From Sorex araneus (lineage: Eukaryota; Chordata; Mammalia; Eulipotyphla; Soricidae), in assembly GCF_027595985.1 (NCBI RefSeq), contig NC_073313.1:113840552-113904551 (forward strand): 64,000 nucleotides of DNA. The letters are read 5' to 3'. The notes beneath the pieces were generated by a model. It did not search any database. It was given only the letters and a program-made list of their open reading frames with translations, and was not told where the DNA came from. Position numbers and translations under genes: made by a program. Of the stretch, positions 55,679 to 64,000 are shown in pieces (within the stretch, counting starts at the first letter, position 1; the number at the start of each line of letters is the position of its first letter).

Positions 55679-55926
55679 TTGTTATAAAGTACATCCATAG
55701 GATACTTATTTAATAACTTTTTGTTTGTTCCCTTGAGCTCCTTCACCCATTTTACTTACCCATTCCCAACCCCAACTCTGGAGAGCAGAACTTTAATTAT
55801 TTTAATCTTTAGATTTCATATGAGTGAGTTCATATGGCCATTGGTCTTCCCCAGTCTGCAAAATTTTACCTTTTAATCACTCTGCGACATAACTGAAGCT
55901 TTTAGTTGCTCATTTGCCTTCTTATG
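55679..55926 (+). mobile_element. Old L1M-type 3' UTR, right part
   Basis: Continues 54537-54743 through TTCACCCATTTTACTTACCC. The last 100 bp are less certain. Confidence 0.6.
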
Positions 55927-56064
55927 ATTTTTTTTCTTTAACCCTGTGTTCAGGGCTACTCTTGACTGTGTTTAGGAATCACTGCTGGCTGTGCTAGGGG
56001 TAATCAAATACAGGTCGGCCACTGCAAGGCAGGTGCCCTACATTCTATCAGATCTCTCTGGCCC
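55927..56064 (-). mobile_element. Old SINE
   Basis: GTGTTCAGGGCTACTCTTGA, GAATCACTGCTGGCTGTGCT and GATCTCTCTGGCCCC. Confidence 0.65.
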
Positions 56065-56549
56065 CAGTCTACTTATGCCTCACATGTGCCATAACCTGAT
56101 TTCCATCCCTGGCACCACCTGTCCCTCACAGCACTCCCAGGTATAGCTCTGGAGGCTCCTGAGCACTGCCAGTTGTTGGTCTGGCATTTCCTGGAAACCA
56201 AGCAACTCCGCATTCTCTGATAGCATTGAACTACTGTCCTGGGTGGCTGAGAATCACTGGTAATAACATTTGGGCCCTTTGTGCACTGCTTGAGAGGCAT
56301 CACTCATGTGTTAGTATATTCAGTTTTACTTAAGTCTAGCTTCTCAGCTTATTGTGCTAAGAGAATTAGTAAAAAATATCCCTTTCATTCCTCATATCTC
56401 CAGAAACAACTAGAAAGGAAAATCTACCATATTTTAATTTTATTGATGTATTATTCAATCATAAATATAAATAAATTGCTTAAAAACTAAATTAAACATG
56501 ACTATCAGGGATGCTGTAACCTAAAATTTAAGGAATTTAAGCACAGTAT
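56065..56549. other. No gene; weak SINE-like phrases
   Basis: GCACTCCCAGGTATAGCTC and CTCCTGAGCACTGCCAG near 56130-56170 suggest a further + strand SINE trace. Otherwise unassigned. Confidence 0.35.
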
Positions 56550-56716
56550 CTTTGCTTGGTTTGGCCACACCCAAGAGTGCTCCAAGCTTACTCTGGATTT
56601 GTGTTCAAGGATTATACATGGTGATTCTCATGAACAATATGCAGTGCCAAGTTCTGAATCAGGGCCCGCTATGTGCAAGGCAAGCAGCTTGACCACTGTA
56701 CTATTTCTCTGGTCTC
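56550..56716 (-). mobile_element. Old SINE
   Basis: TTTGGCCACACCCAAGAGTG, CAATATGCAGTGCCAAGTTC and TGTGCAAGGCAAGCAGC. Confidence 0.6.
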
Positions 56717-57039
56717 AAAGTCCAATTTTTTATTCAATGAAATTTATTTTTATGCTCCTGACATGCATGTGCTGTAAAGACATCAATTCCCATCTCTCTG
56801 GTATGTAATAACAATCCAGGATGACCTTGCTCTGCTATCAACAGTTCTTCTCCTTTTTCAACTCGTTCTTCTCTCATTCTTGTTATATAAATATGGCAAT
56901 TTTTTTCCATTTGGAAAATTCCTTTTAAAATGACTTCTGAAATTGTTGTGTAATATTTTTCTTGAACTCTATTTCCCACAGCCAACTTTCTTTTCATTTT
57001 ATTTTGTCAGATCCTTTTATTTGCCCAGGCTTAATTTTT

Positions 57040-57206
57040 TTTTTTGCTTTTTGGGTCACACCTCCTATGTACACAGGTTACTCCTGGCTCTGCACTCAGG
57101 AATTACCCATGGCAGTGCTCAGGGGACCATATGGGATGCTGGGAATTGAACCCAGGTCAGCCGCATGCAAGACAAACACCCTACCTGCTGTACTATCACT
57201 CCAGCA
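57040..57206 (-). mobile_element. Shrew SINE
   Basis: GCTTTTTGGGTCACACCTCC, ACCATATGGGATGCTGGGAA and CTATCACTCCAGC. CCAGGCTTA(A/T)TTTTT is present at both ends (from 57025 and from 57207). Confidence 0.92.
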
Positions 57207-57313
57207 CCAGGCTTATTTTTTAATTCTTTTAGTGAAGCAATATTTTATTGAACAAAACTTGCAAGAGGAAAGAAAAAGAGAAAACACACATTCAAGGGAA
57301 AACATGAGCTTCT

Positions 57314-58018
57314 TTTTAAAATTTTTAATGAATTACCGTGAGATATAGTTACAGAGCTTTCATGATTGAGTTTCAGTCATACAATGATCAAACACTCATC
57401 CCTCCACCAGTGCACACGTTCCACCACCAATGTCCCACTATCCCTCCTACTACCCCCACCCCACCCCTTGCCTCTATGGCACATAATTTCCTTCTTACTC
57501 TCTACTTTGGGGCATTATGGTTTGCAATACAGATACTGAGAGGCCATCATGTTTGGTCCTTTATATACTTACAGCACACATCTCCCATCCCGAGCGATCC
57601 CTCCAACCATCATTGACTTAGTGATCCCTCTCCCAGCTGCCCTCTCCCCAGCTTGTGAGACAGGCTTCCAAATGTGGAGCAATCTTCTTGGCCCTTGTTT
57701 CTACTGTCCTTGCGTGTTAGTCTCATATTATGTCATTTTTATATTCCACAAATGAGTGCAGTCATTCTATGTCTGTCCTTCTCTTTTTGACTCATTTCAC
57801 TTGTCATGACACTCTCCGTGTCCCTCCACTGATAGGCAAATTTCATGATTTCATCTTTCCTAACAGTTGAATAGTTTTTCATTGTGTAGATGTACTGTAG
57901 TTTCTTCAATGACTCATCTGTTCTTGGGCACTCAGGTTGTTTCCAGATTCTGGCTATTATGAACAGTGCTGCAATGAACATACATGTGCAGATATCATTC
58001 CTACATGTGTTTCTTTAG
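57314..58018 (-). mobile_element. L1 3' end with ORF2 C-terminal codons
   Basis: Reverse-complement 3' UTR from 57314. The minus strand at 57739-57981 reads FIAALFIIARIWKQPE and YIYTMKNYSTVRKDE of the ORF2 C-terminus. Confidence 0.88.
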
Positions 58019-58273
58019 GTCTTCTCCAAAATGGGAAAAAGCAGCAAGCAAAGACACATAGAGACAATCGTGAAAGATATGTATTCAATGGAGAACATGG
58101 GCTTGAAGAGGAAGCCTATTTGCCCAGACTTTAAATGCTTGCATTGCTTCATGTCCTATCTTCAGACATCTCTCCTCACTCAACACCAACTCACTTTATC
58201 CAGGGAAATCTCTTTTTTTTCATGAATTAAATTGCCACCTATTGTCTCCAAAATCATTATCTCCAAATTAAAT
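58019..58273. other. No gene; short repeated motif
   Basis: It contains GAGAACATGGGCTT (58092-58105), a motif also at 26230 and 57298. Unassigned otherwise. Confidence 0.3.
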
Positions 58274-58910
58274 GTTCATCATCATCATCATCCCATTGAT
58301 GATGTTGATGTTGATCGTCGAATTTTTCGAGTGGTCTCAGTAATGTCTCCATTTGTCCTAGTCCTGAGATTTTAGAAGCCTCTCTTTACTCGTCCTTTCC
58401 AATGGTGCCACATTGGAGGCTCTTTCAGTGTCAGGAGAATGAGACCTATCAGTGTTACTGGTTTTGGCATATGAATACTCTATAGGGAGTTTTCCAGGCT
58501 CTCCCATGCGGGCAGGAAACTCTCGGTAGCTTGCCAGGTTCTTCCGGAGGGAGAACTAAGCTATACGATGTTGCTTCCCTGGGCTTGGTTTTATAGTCTC
58601 TGGATGTTGGCCGTTGGTGGGATTACACGGCACCAGGGGCAGTTTCTGGGTGTGATCATCTAGCTACTAGAAAATGGGGGATCTGGGCGGAAAAGGCCCA
58701 GTCCCGATTCGAGCAGGCTTGGAGATCTCAGCCCCGGTTCCAACACACCTGTGTTCCTCTGCCCATTCCTTCATGCGTGAGGCTCATCCGAATGTGTGGA
58801 GAGGGGGCTTGAACATGGCTGTGGCAGGGCTCTGGAGGTCTTCGGCTGCGGGGGCTCTGTTCGGGGTGGGGAGGGAATCTGAAGCCCACATCCTCTGAGG
58901 GGCCCTGGTG
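58274..58910 (-). mobile_element. Long tRNA-less RTE-associated element
   Basis: From the tail end (left): ATC repeats, ATTTTTCGAGTGGTCTCAG, TTTAGAAGCCTCTCTTTACT, TTTTGGCATATGAATACTC. Then comes the 5' block GCGTGAGGCTCATCCGAATG also seen at 23075 and 29540. It matches 29158-29660 but is longer at the 5' side. Confidence 0.8.
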
Positions 58911-59164
58911 AAAACAGTCAGGCGAGAGGGCAAGAGACTCTCTCCAATTTTATCATAAATTTATCCAACTGCCAACCACATACCTCCCCCAGGGATTTCA
59001 GTAGATAACTCAAAATCAACATGCACAAAACTGAACTTGTTATATCTCAAACTATTCCTCAACGAATGTTTCCTAGATCATCAGCACTCTACTATCCAAG
59101 GAAAAGAATCTTGGTGGTATTCTTGACTCCTCTCTCCCAAACTCCCTGTTACCAACTAATTATC
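58911..59164. other. No gene or recognisable repeat
   Basis: Nothing identifiable on either strand. Confidence 0.4.
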
Positions 59165-59176
59165 AAGAATTGTCAG

Positions 59177-59690
59177 TTTTCAGACATAGAAAGATTGTAC
59201 TCATATGTAGAATATAAAGTAGCTGAGAGGTACAAGCTTACAATGATGCAATTTCTGGAAGATATTTCTCTAGACTTAGTTACTAAAATACTAAAATACA
59301 GAAATCCAAAACCGTGCGGCTGCTAGTGTGACCCCTCGACCTCATATCTCTTCATTCTCAGCAATGGAAAACAAATTATTAAATTCTTTCTTTTCAGCAA
59401 GTCGACTTTAGGGGGGAAAAACTCCAAATCAATAATAGTGAGTTTTTTGTTGAAATATTGAATGTAATCAAAGTAAAGTGAAAGTAAAGTGAAATTTACC
59501 AGTCACACATGCGGGGTGGGGGTCTGGGGAGGTGGGGGGAGGTATACTGTGATTCTTGGTGGTGGAATATGTGCACTGGTGAAGGGATGGGTGTTCGAGC
59601 ACTGTATAAATGAGACTTAAACCTGAAAGCTTTGTAACTTTCCACATGGTGCTTCAATAAAAGAATAAATTAATAAAAAAATAAATAAAA
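59177..59690 (+). mobile_element. Composite-type L1 3' end (truncated)
   Basis: It begins with an L1 ORF2-end-like GACATAGAAAGATTGTACTC, then TACAGAAATCCAAAACCGTG, GGGTGGGGGTCTGGGGAGG and a TTCAATAAAAG tail. AAGAATTGTCAG is at 59165-59176 and 59691-59702. It links the 3' region of the composite family to an L1 3' UTR subfamily. Confidence 0.82.
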
Positions 59691-59702
59691 AAGAATTGTC
59701 AG

Positions 59703-60180
59703 CTTTATTCAGTATATAATAATTGAGAATACTTAATTCTCCCCATTTTTATTGATACCATCACATCCCAAACTATTGCAACAATCTTACTACTGGTCAA
59801 CCTAACATTGTTTTTGCTTCTACCTTCATGCAGTCAGAGAGATCTTTCTAAAGGATAATCTTGAGTTTATAATTATACTATTTAACTCTTTAGAAACCTC
59901 TCATCATCAATTTGATTAAATTGAAATTCCTTGACTTTGCTCTATAATATGTTTGCTAGCTAGACATCACTTGCTTCAACAATATTTCCACAAAATCACT
60001 CACTTAAAACACTACTTCTTTTGGTTGCTCCTGCAAATATACTTTATGTTATTTATGGATCAGCACATCAAGTGTTTTAATAATCTCCTTGGTTCCCATT
60101 TAGCTTATTATAACTTAACTTGCTGTACAAGCACTAATTACCATACCATACCATTACATCCACCGACAAAGTGCTAGTAT
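59703..60180. other. No gene; possible L2-like trace
   Basis: About 59870-59990 weakly follows an L2-like phrase order. Not firm enough to call. Confidence 0.3.
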
Positions 60181-60428
60181 CCCTCCATCACAGTCATGTG
60201 GCCCCAATCATTCCACTCTCACTCACTGATAACCTCAATTCTATGGTTAAACTCTAGTTTACTTGGACATTGTCCTTTTCCTTAGCTTCTTTCCCACACA
60301 TGACTGAGATCATCCTGTACTTATTCTCTTTCTAACTTACTTCACTTGGTGTGACCTCCCGACCAAAAAAGTCCCAACCATGTAGTAGCAAAATTGAATA
60401 CTTCATTATTCCAAATGGATGGATAGCC

Positions 60429-60463
<35 letters not shown>

Positions 60464-60675
60464 CACTTTATTCAATTGTCTATTAGAAACTTGGGCTGTT
60501 TATAGATCTTGGCAATTAAAATTGTGCTGTAAAAAATATCGATGTGGTTTCATGTCCATAAGATATCTAGGAGTTATATGGTATTATAACTCTAGGAGTT
60601 ATATAGGATTCCTGGGTTATATGGTTGTTTTAATTTTTGAGAAATCTTACTGTTTTTCATTAAGACTGAACCAGT
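60181..60675 (-). pseudogene. Ancient L1 ORF2 3' region, left part
   Basis: Minus-strand L1 ORF2 C-terminal sequence (top strand TCCAAATGGATGGATAGCC, AAATTGTGCTGTAAAAAATA, TTGAGAAATCTTACTGTTTT). A CA run (60431-60460) has expanded in it. It continues at 61636 after the composite insertion. Confidence 0.7.
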
Positions 60676-61621
60676 GAGACGCCACCTATGAACAGCCCCT
60701 CTGGCTGCTTCTTAAGCTTCTTAATGGTCATGATCCCAGAGACACACAAATAAATCTCGGAACCCAGCGGCTTTTGGCAGAAATGCAACCAGATTTTGCA
60801 TTAGGCTACCGGTGCCTGGCCACCCCAGGTGGGAAAAGGTGCCATCCCTCTGCCTATTCTCGTTTGCGGCCTGGTGACCACCATCTTTCAGAGCCCATTG
60901 GACAGCCAGGTATGGACGAGCAGTGACAAGACATGCAGGTTCTCAGGGGGATAGGGGTGGAGCCGCTCCTTCTCCTCCCCTGCCCCAACAAGACCCCGAG
61001 ACGCTGCCTATGATGGCCCCTCTGGCTGGCTGCTTCTTAAGATCCTTAATGGTCATGATCCCAGAGACAAACAAACGAATCTCAAAACCCAGCAGCTTTT
61101 GGCAGAAATCTCTCTAGACTTAGTTGTTAAAATTTCAGAATTCCAAGATCGCACATAACTATCATGGCTACACAACATCATATGCTATTCATAATCAGCA
61201 ATAGAAAACAATTTGTCTAATGTTGCCTTTTCAGCAGGTCTGTTGGGGGAAAATTACAAATAATAATGGTGGGACTGGTGTCAAAATATTGAATGTAAGC
61301 AAAGTAGAGAAAGAGTAATGTGGAAATTATCTGCTACAAAGGTAGGGGAAGGGGGTAGAACGGGGGATACTGGGGTTTTTGGTAGTGGAAAGTGTGAACT
61401 GGTGAAGGGATGGGTAATTGTGTGACTGAGACTTAAACCCAAAAGCTTTGTAACTGTTTTCACGCTGGCTCAATAAATAAATTTATATAAATATGATTTC
61501 AAATATCAAAGCTTATAAGGAAGTACAATGACCAGTGATATTCCTCCTAATAATTGAAATTGTTCACAAACATTAGCAAATAAAGTAAGTAATGTCAAAA
61601 AAAATCACACACACACACACA
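60676..61621 (+). mobile_element. Composite L1-tailed element with two 5' units and 3' extra sequence
   Basis: AAGACTGAACCAGT at 60662-60675 and 61622-61635 gives exact borders, and the flanking old L1 reads continuously when the insert is ignored. Two 5' repeats (60676-60784 and 60998-61109, period 322) share GGTCATGATCCCAGAGACA and CTTTTGGCAGAAAT. The L1-like 3' UTR ends near 61490 in AATAAATAAATTTATATAAA. About 110 bp of unrelated sequence follows, ending in an A run and (CA)n before the second duplication. Confidence 0.85.
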
Positions 61622-61635
61622 AAGACTGAACCAGT

Positions 61636-62960
61636 TTATATTTCTTCCAACAGTGAATGGGGGGACCTTTTTCTCCATAAACCCACAAGATTTTGCTGTT
61701 TCTGGACATTTTGAAACTCACACCATTCTTAGTGGTGTCAGTGCTATCTTGTCTTTTTTTACTTACATTTCTCTAATCATCTGCGATGATGAAGTTTTTC
61801 ATGCACATGTCCACTATCTATCTTTGGAGAAGTATATGTCAGCTCCTCACCTCGTTCTTTGTTGGAATAGTTTGGTTTATGGTTGCTATGATTTGTGAGT
61901 TCCTTTTATATCTGTATATTAGTCTTTTGTCAGATGTTTGGTGTAATCGCTATTTTTGTTTGTCTATTTTTGCTTTTGTTTCTCTTGCCATTGGAATGGA
62001 ATCTCTAAGTATACTACTGAAGTCAATATCATAAAGTGTTTTTCCTATATTTTCTTTCATATATTTTATGGATTGAGGTTCAATATCTAAGTCTTTGACC
62101 CGTGAGTTAACTTTTGTGCTTGGTGTGAGATAGTGATCCAATTTAAATTTTTTTGAAGTGGTTATCCAGTTTCCAAACACCATTTGTCTAAAGAGGCTTT
62201 CCATCTTCTATTTCATAACTCTTGACTCCTTTGTCACAATTTTACCACCCTCACATGTGAGGGTGTATTTCTAGACTCTCAGTTCTAATCCATTGGTCTG
62301 AGTCTTTGCATTTACTTCTATACCATACTGCTTATATTAAAATAGCTTTATAATATAGTTTAAGTCAGTTTATAAACCATAAACTTTATAGTATAGTTTA
62401 AGAACATGATATCTCCCATACTCTTTTCTCAAAATTGTTTTGCCTATTCAGAGAATTGTGTAGTTTTCTAAATTTTAGTAATGTATGTCCTAAATTCGTT
62501 TAGAATGCCCTTGGAATTTTGACAAGGATTCTACTAAATTTGCATAATGTTTTGGGTAAGAATACCCTTACAACAATGCTAATTTTTCCAATCTATGAGC
62601 ATATTTCTGCTTTGTCTTATTTTGTTTTCTTTAGTACCAGGGATCAAACCTATTGCCTTAGACTGCAACATAAGTGCTCTGATACACAGTAGCAGCATCA
62701 GTTTCCAAATTAGCTAGTGAATATGAAATATTTTTTAATTTCTTGTTTTCTAATAACTTACTGTTTTTGATATACATATCTTTCACCTCTACTTTTTATT
62801 CCTAGTGACTTGATTCTTTTTGATGCAGATAGAAATTGGGATGATTTGCTCAATTTCTTTCCCTTCTAGTCATTCTTTGTATACGGAAATGTACCGAATT
62901 TTTGTGTAATGATTTTGTAGACTACCAGTTTACTGTGTTTTACATTGAATTTTATGGAGT
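61636..62960 (-). pseudogene. Ancient L1 ORF2 3' region, right part
   Basis: Top strand shows the classic minus-strand order: CTTCCAACAGTGAATGG, TTAGTCTTTTGTCAGATG, TATTTCTAGACTCTCAGTTC, ATCCATTGGTCTGAGTC, CTTTGTCACAATTTTACC, TTTTCCAATCTATGAGCATA. Short open frames (for example 61950-62204 on the minus strand) give fragments of the ORF2 C-terminus. An old SINE-like trace lies at 62628-62690. Confidence 0.8.
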
Positions 62961-62989
62961 TTCTCTAATATGTGATTAAATCCCTGCTT

Positions 62990-63640
62990 TTCTCTTACTG
63001 CTTTTAAGATTTTGTTTTTGGTTGGTTGGTTGGTTAGTTGGCTAGTTGGTTTTTACTTTATGACAATATGTCTTAGTTTGAATATGCTTGGGATTGTTTT
63101 ATTTAGAACTCTTTGAGCTTCCTAGATCAAGGTCTCTGTTAGTTTGCGAGAAGATCTGCATTATTATTGAGTACAACTAAGAATTCTTCCTCTTGCTTTC
63201 TTATCTTTCTGAAACTCCTATAAAGTGAATATTGTTCCTCTTGGTGTTGTCCCACGCACAGATCTCTTATATTGTCTTCATTTCTAAATTTTTCTTCTTC
63301 TCTTCATCCTTTTTAATGGATGTTGTTGTAATTTATAGTTCAACAACTATATTCTTTAACTACATTCTTTCTGTTTGAATATTTCTCATACTTTCTTTGC
63401 CCTTGTTGACGTTCTCTTCAACTGATTTCCTCATTTCAGTAAACATCATTATGATAGATCTTTTGAAGTCTTCACCAGAAATTTGAAAAAGCTCTGATTT
63501 GTTTGGGGTTCTTCCCAGCAGACGAATTCCTCCAATTCTCAGTATATCTGGTGTTGTGCAGGGGATTAGTAATCTCTTTCCAATTTCAATTTGGTGTTCT
63601 ACAATGAGATTCTTTCTTGGAGAGTCATGCTTCACTCTCC
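62990..63640 (-). pseudogene. L1/HAL1 ORF1 N-terminal remnant
   Basis: The minus strand at 63360-63635 is open for 91 codons. It contains QISGEDFKRSIIMMFTEMRK followed by VEENVNKGKE, the N-terminal and coiled-coil style of L1 ORF1. Because ORF2 sequence ends at about 62960 without its reverse transcriptase core, either a deletion joined them or this is a separate HAL1-type element. Confidence 0.6.
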
Positions 63641-64000
63641 AGTGTACCTGTGGATTTCAAGTACGTTTGCCATCAGGCTTCCTGTGATGGGTTAAGTCCT
63701 GGTGGCTGAGGCTGCCAGATAGCTAGAGCTAGACAAGGTCAGAAATTTCCCACACTCAAGCAATAAACTTCATAAATGAACAACTCTTATTATGTCATCC
63801 TTAAAACCCCTGAAATACCCAAACCAATACCTTCTTGGCATATATATGCACTTGGTAACTTTTAAAATTAAGTTGGCCATATTTACAAGCTCCTTATTCA
63901 CTTTGTTCCCTATATCACTACTATTGGTCTCTACTTGTTTAGTAATTAGCAAGGCAGAGTGCTCTCTCTTACTCCCACTCTCTCTCTCTCACTCACTTTT
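63641..64000. other. No gene; terminal CT-rich run
   Basis: Unassigned sequence ending in a short CT microsatellite (63961-63995). Confidence 0.4.

Noticed and set aside
60676-61109. CRISPR-like or satellite array
   Set aside because: Only two units, long and diverged, in a mammalian retroelement with target duplications.

Overview
This window reads as mammalian nuclear DNA, almost certainly from a shrew (Soricidae, Sorex-like). The clue is a tRNA-derived SINE of about 165-180 bp that recurs dozens of times on both strands. It has a head with a GGCTGGAGCGATAGCACAGC motif, a B-box-like GGTTCAAT, a CCCATATGGTCCCCTGAGCA core and a CCCAAAAAGCAAAA tail, and I recognise it as the shrew-type SINE. 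Species identity is an inference; no database was searched.

I find no intact protein-coding gene. The only host-gene sequence is a dead, intronless retrocopy of PHF23 (34093-35715, +), with a 13-bp target-site duplication (TSD), frameshifts, a premature stop and a lost zinc ligand. Almost everything else recognisable is transposable-element sequence in several age layers: (1) ancient L1/HAL1, MIR-like, L2-like and LTR-like remnants (8.9-13.3 kb, 47.2-48.3 kb, 54.5-55.9 kb, 60.2-63.6 kb); (2) younger shrew L1 copies, mostly 5'-truncated, with TSDs; (3) many old and young shrew SINEs; (4) an RTE-clade LINE fragment and a set of short elements that share its 3' end; (5) L1-tailed composite elements with tandem CpG-rich 5' repeats and a GC hairpin.

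Layout: 0-4 kb L1 3' end, SINEs and an ORF1 relic; 4.2-5.8 kb the composite element (minus); 5.9-7.1 kb L1 ORF2 tail; 7.1-7.75 kb purine microsatellite; 8.4-13.3 kb old minus-strand L1 with later insertions; 14.5-20.6 kb an LTR-like repeat split by an internally deleted L1 that itself holds further insertions; 20.6-34 kb scattered SINEs, L1 ends, one composite and four RTE-tailed elements; 34.1-35.7 kb PHF23 retropseudogene; 37.9-38.4 kb pyrimidine microsatellite; 39.6-40.9 kb LTR-like block; 41-50 kb SINE-rich, with the RTE LINE at 44.5-45.8 kb and a HAL1; 51-54.5 kb mostly unassigned sequence; 54.5-64 kb L1s, an RTE-tailed element and two composites.

The most interesting system is the LINE/SINE partnership. 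The RTE LINE ORF runs to within a few bases of its 3' end and stops inside a TGATACAAG-type tail. The tRNA-headed SINEs and longer tRNA-less elements carry a copy of those terminal codons plus the tail, which is the signature expected of parasites using the LINE's reverse transcriptase. This parallels the ruminant BovB / Bov-tA / Bov-A arrangement.
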